Origin: Chloroflexota bacterium
Lineage (GTDB): Bacteria; Chloroflexota; Anaerolineae; Promineifilales; Promineifilaceae
Direction: 5' to 3'
DNA length: 32,745 nt
Assembly (NCBI GenBank): GCA_020353135.1
Contig: CP070688.1
Span: 3,562,590-3,595,334, forward strand
The translations under genes were made by a program, and so were the position numbers. Positions 17,107 through 24,164 of the stretch are shown here, one piece after another; the first letter of the stretch is position 1; every line of letters begins with the position of its first letter. The notes under the pieces were generated by a model. It was not told where the DNA came from. It was given only the letters and a program-made list of their open reading frames with translations, and did not search any database.

Positions 17107-17883
17107 CTAGCGGGCCATGGCCAGCATTAGAAGTCGGGGGCTCTGGTCATTATATGGTCGCCGGTCGTAATCACCGTATTGGACAATCAACTCAAGTCCT
17201 GCGGCTGCCACTATCTGTGTAAGTTGGTGGGCGAAATAGTAGTGCAACGTCGCCGAGGCGACGGTTCGCCGCACTGACCCATTATCGGCCGGTGAAGCGT
17301 CGACAATCCAAATTGTATCCCTCGTCTGGCGGTCGCCATCGCCAACGCTTGATACCATCAAGACAATCGTTTCATCCCGCTGGGCATGGTGAGCTGTCCG
17401 CTCTAGAAGCAATAGTCCGTCCTGCGCTGGATCGTGAACCTCGATTGGATTGTCCACGTCTATGAACAGCGTCCCTCCTGGTTTCAGGTGACTCCGGACA
17501 TTGCCCAAACAGAATGCCAGCGCCGGCGGATTGAGGTGCATCAAGGTATTATAGGGTATCGTCACCAGTCCATACCTCCGTCCAAGGTGGAAGTCGGTGA
17601 TATCGCCAAGTTCCAGACTGGCCCGCTTACGCACGGCCGGTCGCTCGGCGGCCACTTTTGTTTTGGCGATAGCCAGCATCTCTGCGGAGCCGTCCAAGCC
17701 GGTAGTTTCGTGTCCGATCCGGGCCAGGGGAATCAGCAGGCGCCCAGTGCCGCAGCCTAGTTCCAATATGGGGCCGCCTGATTCCTCTGCCAGCCTGATC
17801 ACGAATTCGATGTCTTCATTTAGATCGTCGTGGAGCAGGTCGTAATAATGGGCAATCTTATCGTACATATCCCCACCCACCAT
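17107..17883 (-). CDS. Class I SAM-dependent methyltransferase
   Basis: This cytoplasmic Rossmann-fold methyltransferase of up to 258 residues has motif I ILELGCGTGRLLIPLA (39-54), acidic motif II TGLDGS (Asp64) and LELGDITDF before the post-I strand GLVTIPYNTLMHL. The substrate is unknown. Two starts are close: ATG at 17883, and ATG at 17868 preceded by GGTGGGG. The family N-terminus usually begins like MYDKIAHYYD, which favours 17868. It lies 18 bases after the crotonase-fold gene and is probably co-transcribed with it. Confidence 0.87.
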   Translation of the reverse strand: MVGGDMYDKIAHYYDLLHDDLNEDIEFVIRLAEESGGPILELGCGTGRLLIPLARIGHETTGLDGSAEMLAIAKTKVAAERPAVRKRASLELGDITDFHLGRRYGLVTIPYNTLMHLNPPALAFCLGNVRSHLKPGGTLFIDVDNPIEVHDPAQDGLLLLERTAHHAQRDETIVLMVSSVGDGDRQTRDTIWIVDASPADNGSVRRTVASATLHYYFAHQLTQIVAAAGLELIVQYGDYDRRPYNDQSPRLLMLAMAR

Positions 17884-17901
17884 TCGGCTGCAGTTCTACT
17901 T

Positions 17902-18687
17902 TCACCTTCGTTCGCCAAAACCTGGCCGGCGCTTGCCCTTGAATGCTGCCATGGCCTCCAAATGATCGGCGGACGGCCATAGGCCGACAAATGATTCTTT
18001 TTCAAGCTGATATAATGCCGGGAGTGACAAATTGGCCGCCTGCCAGATCTGTCTCTTAAGAGCCGCCAATGCTTCTCTTGGCAGGGCGCGCAGTTCTTCA
18101 GCCCAGCTCAGGGCTTCGGTTTGGACCTCTCCGCGCTTGACCGATCGATGTACCAGCCCCATTTTCAGCGCTTCTTTCGCATCGATTGCCCTGCCAGTCA
18201 ATAACAGCTCCATCGCCTGGCTGGCGCCCAATAGATGAACCAGCCGCGCCGCGCCTCCCCAGCCGGTCGTCAGACCTAAATGCACCTGGGCGAAACGAAA
18301 TCGGACGTGCTCAGCTGCCAATCGCAGATCACAGGCGGTCACTATCTCGCAGCCGCCGCCAATCGCATCTCCGTTTACGGCGCAAATCACCGGCAACGGC
18401 AATTGCGTTAGTTTGTCGAGGGCAGCGCCCATTACCCTGTTGAGCCGCTCGGCATCCGCCTCTGAAGGGTGGTCGGCCAATTCCTTTAAGTCGCCGCCGG
18501 CAACAAAGGCCTTGTCACCGCTAGCTGTAATTATCAATACTCGTAGGGACGGATCGACGGCCGCGTTTTCGACGGCCGCCGAGAACTGTACCTGGGCCGA
18601 CCAGTTCAATGCGTTCATTGACTCGGGTCGATCTATCATGAGTACGGCTACGCCGCGATCGACCTTGTAATCTACCGGATTGCTCAT
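17902..18687 (-). CDS. Enoyl-CoA hydratase/isomerase-family protein, possible ethylmalonyl-CoA decarboxylase-like
   Basis: This 261-residue crotonase-fold acyl-CoA enzyme has the oxyanion-hole segments AFVAGGDLKEL (60-70) and NGDAIGGGCE (105-114). Glu114 matches crotonase Glu144. The second catalytic Glu (Glu164 in rat crotonase) aligns without gaps to Gln134 (FRFAQVHLGL), so ordinary hydratase chemistry is doubtful. The stretch TTGWGGAARLVHLLGASQAMELL (140-162) resembles, from memory, the ECHDC1 ethylmalonyl-CoA decarboxylase group (SWGG.RLVE..G.RQAL), which repairs a side product of acyl-CoA carboxylases. It has its own promoter with a -10 only seven bases before the ATG. Crotonase fold is certain; the reaction is inferred. 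Confidence 0.88.
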   Translation of the reverse strand: MSNPVDYKVDRGVAVLMIDRPESMNALNWSAQVQFSAAVENAAVDPSLRVLIITASGDKAFVAGGDLKELADHPSEADAERLNRVMGAALDKLTQLPLPVICAVNGDAIGGGCEIVTACDLRLAAEHVRFRFAQVHLGLTTGWGGAARLVHLLGASQAMELLLTGRAIDAKEALKMGLVHRSVKRGEVQTEALSWAEELRALPREALAALKRQIWQAANLSLPALYQLEKESFVGLWPSADHLEAMAAFKGKRRPGFGERR

Positions 18688-18694
18688 GGCCCAA

Positions 18695-18723
18695 AGTATC
18701 TTGGCGATCTCCAGTCATGTCAA
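18695..18723 (-). promoter_or_regulatory. Promoter of the crotonase-fold gene, likely leaderless
   Basis: On the minus strand a perfect TTGACA (18718-18723) and GATACT (18695-18700) are exactly 17 bases apart. Only seven bases separate the -10 from the ATG at 18687, so transcription would begin at or within a base or two of the start codon, and no ribosome-binding site is present. Confidence 0.65.
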
Positions 18724-18732
18724 GCCGCTCAT

Positions 18733-18761
18733 TTGTCGACCAGCGCTTGATCCCATAGACT
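18733..18761 (+). promoter_or_regulatory. Promoter of the anchored unknown protein gene, likely leaderless
   Basis: TTGTCG (18733-18738) and TAGACT (18756-18761) are 17 bases apart, each matching the consensus in four of six positions. The -10 ends six bases before the ATG at 18768. It lies back to back with the crotonase promoter inside an 80-base gap. Confidence 0.45.
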
Positions 18762-18767
18762 AATCTG

Positions 18768-19370
18768 ATGGCATCTCCTGAGACACCAAGTTGGCGCTGG
18801 TTGAATTGGACTATCTTGCTTGTATTCTGCACGGCGGTGGTCCTAATCGGCTTGATTTCGGCTGGGGTTTTCGATCCTAAACCTATTGGTATGCTGGTCG
18901 AATCGATGCCGCTGGGTTCGGTCGCGCTTGACGCTGGTCAGAGACAGCTGACCTGGCTAGAGATGGCAGCGCCGGCCGCCGATCATTCACTGCGCTTGGA
19001 GGCCGCGCTGGTCGAAGGAGAAGAGGACAGCGCCTACGGATTGGTTGTCGGCAATGAATCAGAAAACCTAGTGGTGGCCATTTCTCCGGTCGGCTACGTG
19101 GCGATCTTGGCCAATAGCGACCCGGACGAAGGGCCCATTATCCCCTGGCGCACTTGGCCCCACGTCGTCGAAGGAAACGGCGCTAACGAGCTTTGGCTCG
19201 ACATTGAAGGCGACATGCTCATCTCCGTCCGTACCAATCGCGAACTGTTATGGCGAGGCGCACAGTCAGTACCCGGATCTGGCATAGGCCTGTGGGCTGA
19301 AAGCTTCGGCGGACCGGCCAAAGTCGAGTTTAACTCCCTTGAATTCTTCGCCACAGAGCCCTCCAGCTAG
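18768..19370 (+). CDS. Membrane-anchored protein of unknown function, beta-rich LamG/DUF1080-like
   Basis: I do not recognise a named family with confidence. The 200-residue protein has one N-terminal membrane span (about 14-33) and a beta-strand-rich extracytoplasmic domain. The run from about residue 85 (YGLVVGNESENLVVAISPVGYVAILA) through NELWLDIEGDMLISVRTNRELLWRG to IGLWAESFGGPAKVEFNSLEFF resembles the jelly-roll pattern of LamG/concanavalin-like and DUF1080-type domains. In those domains, two strands around the words for area or effect end in a VEFxxLxF pattern. No catalytic residues can be assigned. The gene stands alone, with a leaderless-type promoter, and converges with polA. Confidence 0.75.
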   Translation: MASPETPSWRWLNWTILLVFCTAVVLIGLISAGVFDPKPIGMLVESMPLGSVALDAGQRQLTWLEMAAPAADHSLRLEAALVEGEEDSAYGLVVGNESENLVVAISPVGYVAILANSDPDEGPIIPWRTWPHVVEGNGANELWLDIEGDMLISVRTNRELLWRGAQSVPGSGIGLWAESFGGPAKVEFNSLEFFATEPSS

Positions 19371-19407
19371 TACCTGACATAAGTGAAGCGTAACGAGGTT
19401 GCGGCCA

Positions 19408-22185
19408 CTACCCCTTTAGTTCCAGCCAGTTCGTCCCTTTGCTGGTTTCGACCTTTAAAGGCACGTCCAAAGGAAAGGCGCCCGACATCGTTTCAACTAC
19501 GAGCGGCTCAACCGAGTTGAGTTCTTCATCCGGAACCTCCAGAACGAGTTCGTCGTGTACTTGTAGTATCATTCGGGCGCGATAGCCACCTAGCAATCTG
19601 GCACTTAGACGAATCATGGCGATCTTAATAATATCGGCCGCGGTGCCCTGAATTGGATGGTTAACGGCCTCTCTATCTGCCCGCGCTTCCACCTGGCGAT
19701 TCACTCGCGCCCTGGTCATGAAAATCGGGAAGTAACGCCGTCTACCCAATAAGGTCTCGACATAACCCTGGCTGCGGGCTTGCTGGCGAGTCTCCTCTAG
19801 GTAGCGACTGATACCTGGGAAGCGTTCGAAGTAAGCCTTGATGTAGTTTTCGGCCTCGGCCAGCGTGAGTTCCGAGTCGCGGGCCAGACGGTACGGTCCC
19901 ATGCCGTAAATCAAGCCAAAATTGACCGCCTTGGCAAATCGTCTTTGGTTGTAATTCACTTGCTCGACGTCGATGTCATAGACCGCGGCCGCTGTCGTAT
20001 TGTGAACATCTTGATCCAGCTTGAACGCCCCCAGCAAGGCCTGGTCTTGGCTGATGTGGGCCAGTACTCGCAGCTCCACCTGTGAGTAATCGGCCGCCAG
20101 AAACCGCCAGCCTGTCTGTGAGACAAAACCGCGCCGGATTTGTTGGCCGACCTTGGTCCGAATCGGGATGTTTTGCAGGTTTGGCGAGCTACTGGCCAGC
20201 CGGCCGGTGACAGCGCCAGTCTGTTTGTAGCTCGTGTGAATTCGCCCTGTGTCCGAATTGACCATCTGCGGCAAGGCATCCACATACGTGCTTTTCAGCT
20301 TGCCTAGCTCACGGAACTCGACGATAGCGGCCACGATACCGGTCTCGTCGACGGCCTGAAGGCCTGACAACACATCGGCCGCGGTCGAGTAGTGGCCGCT
20401 TTTCGTCTTGCGGAGCCCCTCGTGCGGCAGCTTGAGGCGCATGAACAGCACGTCGCTGAGTTGCTGTGTAGAGTTGATATTGAATGGTTCGCCGGCAATC
20501 TCATAAATCCTGGCCTCTAGCTCTTTTAACCGCTGCTCAAGCTGGCCAGACATTTCCTTGAAGAAATCCACGTCGACGCCTACGCCGGTCTTCTCCATCG
20601 CTGCCAGCACCGTGATCAATGGCATCTCAAGCTCGTCGAGCAGTTTCGATAGACCTTTTGCCTCGATCTCAGGCTGTAATTCGTGGGCCAGGCGCAGCGT
20701 TAAGTCCGCGTCTGCGGCGCCATAGGGTGCAGCCGATTCGATTGGCACTTCCGCGAATGTGCGCTGATTGCGCCCTTTGCCGATCAGCTCGCTGATTGGC
20801 GTCATCTCGACGCCCAGGCGGTGGAAGGCGAGATCCTTTAGACCCAGGTGCTTGCTGCCAGGATCCGTGAGCCATTCGGCGATCATCGTATCAAAACCCA
20901 GAGGTGCAACAGCCAGCCCGTATCGCTCTAGAATAGCATAATCATACTTGGCGTTGTGGGCGATCTTAGGAACGTCAGGATTCGTCAGGGCCGGCCGCAG
21001 CGCATCAAGGACGTGTTCAAGCCCAAGCTGTCCATCGGCCAGGACCGCCTCTCCGGCGAATAAGGTCAGCTGGCCATCGCTATTCTGCGATTCGCCGCTC
21101 AGGTGTCCGACCGGTATGTAATAACCCGTTCCCGGTTCAACTGCCAGGCAAATACCAACCAACTCCGCCTGACGCTCGTCCAGGCCAGTCGTCTCGACGT
21201 CAAAACTGACTTCCGTCGCCTCGGCCATCTTCTGCGCCAAGTCGTGAAGAGCTTCCGCTGAGCGGACAATCACCGTCTGGGTAGGCGCCTGGTGGCCTAT
21301 GTTCGCCGCATCTTCCATCGTATCGACAAGGCGGCCGCTCAAGCTTCGAAACTCCAGTGCCCGGAAAAGCTCCAGCACCTGGTCGGGATCGAACTCTTTC
21401 GTCAAACAAGCCTCCAGGTCCAGTTCGATCGGCGCGTCGGTGACGATCATAGCCAGCTTGTAGCTTAAGTAGGCATCCTCTTTGCCGGCAGCCAGCTTCT
21501 TACCCATGGCACCCTTGACCTGGTCAACATTTTCGTAAACATCATCCAAGGTGCCATATTCTGCCAGCAAGCGCACGGCCGTTTTATCACCCACGCCTGT
21601 CACGCCTGGGATATTATCGCTCTTGTCCCCCACCAACGCTTTGTAGTCCACGACCTGGTCCGGCCGCACCTGCATCTTGTCGACCACAGCCTTCTCATCG
21701 TAAAGGGACGGCTCGCGCTGGCCTCGGCCGGCCGGCAATTCTACAATCGTATTCCCATCAACCAACTGTAATAAGTCGCGGTCGCCGGTGATGATATGAA
21801 CAGGGACTTCATGATCTTTGGCCTGCCGGGCGATCGTGCCCAAGACATCGTCAGCCTCATAGCCCTCCAATTCCAAAATCGGAATACTAAGGGCCGCAAC
21901 GACCTGCCTTATTCGCTCGATCTGTTGTCTTAGCTCGTCAGGCATTCTGGCGCGAGTGCCCTTGTACGCCGCAAACAGTTCATCCCTAAAGGTAGCGCCG
22001 ACGTCGAAGCTTACCGCAAGGTACTGCGGCGGATCGTCAGACAGCATTAAGTCCAACAGGGTTCGGCTGAAACCGTAGGTTGCATTAGTCGGTTCGCCGT
22101 CCTTGGTAGTAAATGCCTCTAAAGGTAGGGCGTAGAAAGCCCTGTAGGCCAGCGCGTGGCCATCGATAAGTACAAGTTTCTTCAT
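19408..22185 (-). CDS. polA: DNA polymerase I with 5'-3' and active 3'-5' exonuclease domains
   Basis: This 925-residue family A polymerase carries out Okazaki fragment maturation and repair synthesis. The N-terminal 5'-3' nuclease (1-290) has LIDGH, EGYEADD, ITGDRDLLQL and GDKSDNIPGVTGVGDKTA. The proofreading domain (about 320-500) keeps Asp329 and Glu331 (FDVETTG), Asp415 (NAKYD) and Asp492 (YGAAD), so 3'-5' exonuclease should be active. The polymerase motifs are A ADYSQVELR (Asp699), B RRFAKAVNFGLIYG (748-761) and C QVHDELVLEVP (Asp878). The ATG at 22185 is chosen because the protein then begins MKKLVLIDGHALAYRAFYA as the family does. The open frame up to 22290 would overlap the upstream gene and has no family similarity. 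It follows the roadblock/HUH gene by 20 bases. Confidence 0.97.
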   Translation of the reverse strand: MKKLVLIDGHALAYRAFYALPLEAFTTKDGEPTNATYGFSRTLLDLMLSDDPPQYLAVSFDVGATFRDELFAAYKGTRARMPDELRQQIERIRQVVAALSIPILELEGYEADDVLGTIARQAKDHEVPVHIITGDRDLLQLVDGNTIVELPAGRGQREPSLYDEKAVVDKMQVRPDQVVDYKALVGDKSDNIPGVTGVGDKTAVRLLAEYGTLDDVYENVDQVKGAMGKKLAAGKEDAYLSYKLAMIVTDAPIELDLEACLTKEFDPDQVLELFRALEFRSLSGRLVDTMEDAANIGHQAPTQTVIVRSAEALHDLAQKMAEATEVSFDVETTGLDERQAELVGICLAVEPGTGYYIPVGHLSGESQNSDGQLTLFAGEAVLADGQLGLEHVLDALRPALTNPDVPKIAHNAKYDYAILERYGLAVAPLGFDTMIAEWLTDPGSKHLGLKDLAFHRLGVEMTPISELIGKGRNQRTFAEVPIESAAPYGAADADLTLRLAHELQPEIEAKGLSKLLDELEMPLITVLAAMEKTGVGVDVDFFKEMSGQLEQRLKELEARIYEIAGEPFNINSTQQLSDVLFMRLKLPHEGLRKTKSGHYSTAADVLSGLQAVDETGIVAAIVEFRELGKLKSTYVDALPQMVNSDTGRIHTSYKQTGAVTGRLASSSPNLQNIPIRTKVGQQIRRGFVSQTGWRFLAADYSQVELRVLAHISQDQALLGAFKLDQDVHNTTAAAVYDIDVEQVNYNQRRFAKAVNFGLIYGMGPYRLARDSELTLAEAENYIKAYFERFPGISRYLEETRQQARSQGYVETLLGRRRYFPIFMTRARVNRQVEARADREAVNHPIQGTAADIIKIAMIRLSARLLGGYRARMILQVHDELVLEVPDEELNSVEPLVVETMSGAFPLDVPLKVETSKGTNWLELKG

Positions 22186-22205
22186 GGTTGTCTCGAATGT
22201 GCTTG

Positions 22206-22973
22206 CTATAGGGCGTCGCTTAAGTAGGCCAGAAGCTCCTCTCCGGGCAACGGTTCGGTTGACGGGCTTGCCAGAAACCCTTTCCGCCAAAGGTCAATGG
22301 TATCGCCGGTTAGACGCTGGATATCTTCTTGAATGCAGCCCTTGAACGTGTGAGCGGCCCAAGAACTTGTTTTGTGCGGTGGGCAGTGCATGACCAGATG
22401 CACGTGATCGGATGCGACGCCGACAAACGTGAGACGGCAGCCACTCTCCTGAGCCAGATTGCTCAGGCTCATCTTTACCGCCTGGCGCAAAGCCCTTGAC
22501 ATTGGCTCAACCGGCCGCCACGCAATCGCGTAGGCGTCAACTACTCTGGCCGCTTGGCCATTCTTTAGCGCCCTGCCTGCCTCGCGTAGCAGTCGAGCAC
22601 TCAACAGATCGGCATTGCGGCTGAGGACGCTGATGGACGTTTCAATCCGGGCGGCAAGCGTCAAAAGAGAGGCGCTCACCGGTTTCGTGAACAACAAGAG
22701 AGGCTCATCATTTCCATTCAGCCGAACATACTGAATCTGTGCCGTGTGGGTCTCCACATCCCATGTCGACCAAATCTTCTTTGCAAGATCATCGGCCATG
22801 ATTGGATCCACTATTCGGCCGCAACTCAGGATTCCGCCGTCAGTGAGCAGAAGGATTTGCTCCAGGCGAGAAGCCAGGTCCAATTCACGGCATATTCGCC
22901 AAAAATCGTCACCTGAAATAGAAGTAACCGCGCCCGCCGCTATGGGCGCATTTTGGACTGGCTTTGCGGGCAT
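22206..22973 (-). CDS. Fusion of roadblock/LC7-like domain with Y1 HUH (IS200/RAYT-type) nuclease
   Basis: This single uninterrupted 255-residue frame has two parts. Residues about 22-130 show the alternating pattern of a roadblock/LC7 (MglB-like) domain: ILLLTDGGILSCGRI, a helix MADDLAKKIWSTW, then IQYVRLNGNDEPLLLFTKPVSASLLTLAA. Residues about 147-255 match the Y1 transposase fold: AYAIAWRP as first strand, the HUH motif His190-Val-His192 in SDHVHLVMHCPP, HTFKGCIQEDI, LWRKGFLASP and a final helix with Tyr250 in LAYLSDAL as candidate nucleophile. HUH Y1 enzymes cut and rejoin single-stranded DNA at hairpins. No IS ends or accessory tnpB are seen. GGAG lies seven bases before the ATG. PolA is 20 bases downstream, suggesting a resident, co-expressed gene. 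Nuclease assignment is strong, the roadblock part moderate. Confidence 0.8.
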   Translation of the reverse strand: MPAKPVQNAPIAAGAVTSISGDDFWRICRELDLASRLEQILLLTDGGILSCGRIVDPIMADDLAKKIWSTWDVETHTAQIQYVRLNGNDEPLLLFTKPVSASLLTLAARIETSISVLSRNADLLSARLLREAGRALKNGQAARVVDAYAIAWRPVEPMSRALRQAVKMSLSNLAQESGCRLTFVGVASDHVHLVMHCPPHKTSSWAAHTFKGCIQEDIQRLTGDTIDLWRKGFLASPSTEPLPGEELLAYLSDAL

Positions 22974-23030
22974 CTATTCAACTCCGCGGGTTAGTGCATG
23001 GCTCGGGCGCCGCACGGATTCTACTGCCGC

Positions 23031-23044
23031 GACCGCAAGCGGTC
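23031..23044. repeat. Perfect palindrome upstream of the HUH fusion gene
   Basis: GACCGC-AA-GCGGTC is a perfect 6+6 inverted repeat with a two-base centre, 57 bases upstream of the HUH gene start and in the gap shared with the divergent response regulator gene. It could be a regulator operator or a foldback target of the HUH protein. The rest of the 242-base gap holds no gene I can support. Confidence 0.45.
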
Positions 23045-23202
23045 AAATGGCGACTCTGGACGAAGGACGGCCGTTGAATTGCGTGGCCGAGCGTAGAGCC
23101 GCAGCTGAAGAACTACTGGAAACGGGTTCAACTGCTGACAATTTGTCTTGGTCACATGGTACGATTCCTTGCCGGCCGCGTGCCTGTACCGTCAACCTGT
23201 TC

Positions 23203-23208
23203 TAGAAT
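23203..23208 (+). promoter_or_regulatory. Candidate -10 of the second response regulator gene
   Basis: TAGAAT ends seven bases before the ATG at 23216, and no ribosome-binding site lies between them. No good -35 is seen at the usual distance. The placement matches the leaderless pattern at 18687 and 18768. Confidence 0.4.
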
Positions 23209-23215
23209 CGGCGCT

Positions 23216-23911
23216 ATGTCCGGTGAATCGATCCTTCTGGTTGAAGATAATGACGCCGTCGCTCTAGGTTTACAGATAGGCCTGGAACGCGAGCGCTACC
23301 AGGTGACTCGGGCTGCCTCGGTAGCCGAAGCCCGAAGCCTGGCTCGTGAAGTGGACTTCCACCTGTTCGTCCTAGACATCCGATTGCCTGACGGTAGCGG
23401 CTTTGATCTATGCCGAGACTTGCGAGCTTCAGGACTGCGGCAGCCCATCTTGATCCTGACCGCCCGGGACGAGACATCCGACAAGGTTATCGGTCTTGAA
23501 CTTGGCGCCGATGATTACATGACCAAGCCCTTCGAGCTTCATGAACTTATAGCCCGCATTCGCGCCCTGCTTCGCCGCAGCTACGGATCACTGGCCGATG
23601 GCGAACCTTCCCTTGTCGAAGCCGGGGATATCAGCCTGGATTTCGTCAAACAGCGAGTGTTCTGCCGTGGCTTGGAACTTCACGTAACGGCTACCGAATT
23701 CAGGCTCTTGGCGTTCCTCATCCAGCACCCTGGCCGGGCATTTGATCGGGCAACGTTGATCAGGCGTGTCTGGAGCGACGAACAGCTGGCAGGGGATAAC
23801 CGCACTGTCGACGTGCACATTCGTAATCTGCGGACTAAGATCGAGATCGATCCGGCCTGGCCGCGACTCATCGTCACGGTACGCGGCGCCGGCTACATGT
23901 TTGCCGGCTAA
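23216..23911 (+). CDS. OmpR/PhoB-family response regulator
   Basis: This 231-residue regulator has a receiver domain (about 4-120) with acidic Glu10-Asp11, phospho-acceptor Asp54 (FVLDIRLPDGSG), Thr82 (ILTARDE) and Lys104 (MTKPFELHEL). The C-terminal winged helix has VTATEFRLLAFLIQHPGRAFDRATLIRRVW, NRTVDVHIRNLRTKIE and IVTVRGAGYMFAG. The ATG at 23216 is chosen because the protein then starts with the family N-terminus (SGESILLVEDNDAVA); an in-frame ATG at 23156 adds 20 residues of no family similarity. It is the first gene of a regulator, double-PDZ, kinase group and is divergent from the HUH/polA unit. Confidence 0.94.
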   Translation: MSGESILLVEDNDAVALGLQIGLERERYQVTRAASVAEARSLAREVDFHLFVLDIRLPDGSGFDLCRDLRASGLRQPILILTARDETSDKVIGLELGADDYMTKPFELHELIARIRALLRRSYGSLADGEPSLVEAGDISLDFVKQRVFCRGLELHVTATEFRLLAFLIQHPGRAFDRATLIRRVWSDEQLAGDNRTVDVHIRNLRTKIEIDPAWPRLIVTVRGAGYMFAG

Positions 23912-23965
23912 ACCCTTCAGCATAGCCCCAAATCCTTGAAGATGGACGCTCGAAAGGCGCCATTG

Positions 23966-23995
23966 TTAACACTTCTTAACCGGTCCCTAACCGAT
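23966..23995 (+). promoter_or_regulatory. Helically phased direct repeats, candidate response regulator binding site
   Basis: TTAAC at 23966-23970, TTAAC at 23976-23980 and CTAAC at 23987-23991 start 10 and 11 bases apart, about one helical turn. OmpR/PhoB-type regulators bind such tandem repeats. The last repeat lies within CCCTAACCGAT (23985-23995), which recurs at 15256-15266. The array lies about 10 bases upstream of where a -35 for the PDZ gene promoter would fall. Confidence 0.5.
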
Positions 23996-24020
23996 TCCTC
24001 AAGATTCGCGAGCGCCGGCG

Positions 24021-24029
24021 TGCTAAGAT
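24021..24029 (+). promoter_or_regulatory. Candidate extended -10 for the PDZ protein gene
   Basis: TGCTAAGAT fits the extended -10 pattern TGn plus a TATAAT-like hexamer (four of six). There is no good -35, as expected for an activator-dependent promoter, and phased repeats lie just upstream. The leader would be about 130 bases. Confidence 0.35.
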
Positions 24030-24164
24030 CTCAGGTGTATCGCGCCTGCCGAAGCCGTTTCCGGTGTTCCGAATCTTGTGGTCTACCGGACCATATGGGC
24101 TCTGCATTTCCAAGGATGCGGCGTTTATCCAGGTAGCGGTTTTAGCTATCGGAGGTAATTGAGC

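Noticed and set aside
22186..22290. N-terminal extension of DNA polymerase I
   Set aside because: It would add 35 residues without family similarity and overlap the upstream gene; the family N-terminus starts at ATG 22185.
22206..22973. An IS200/IS605 insertion sequence
   Set aside because: No tnpB, no subterminal hairpin pair or target-site features are seen, the nuclease is fused to another domain, and the gene is spaced like an operon partner of polA.
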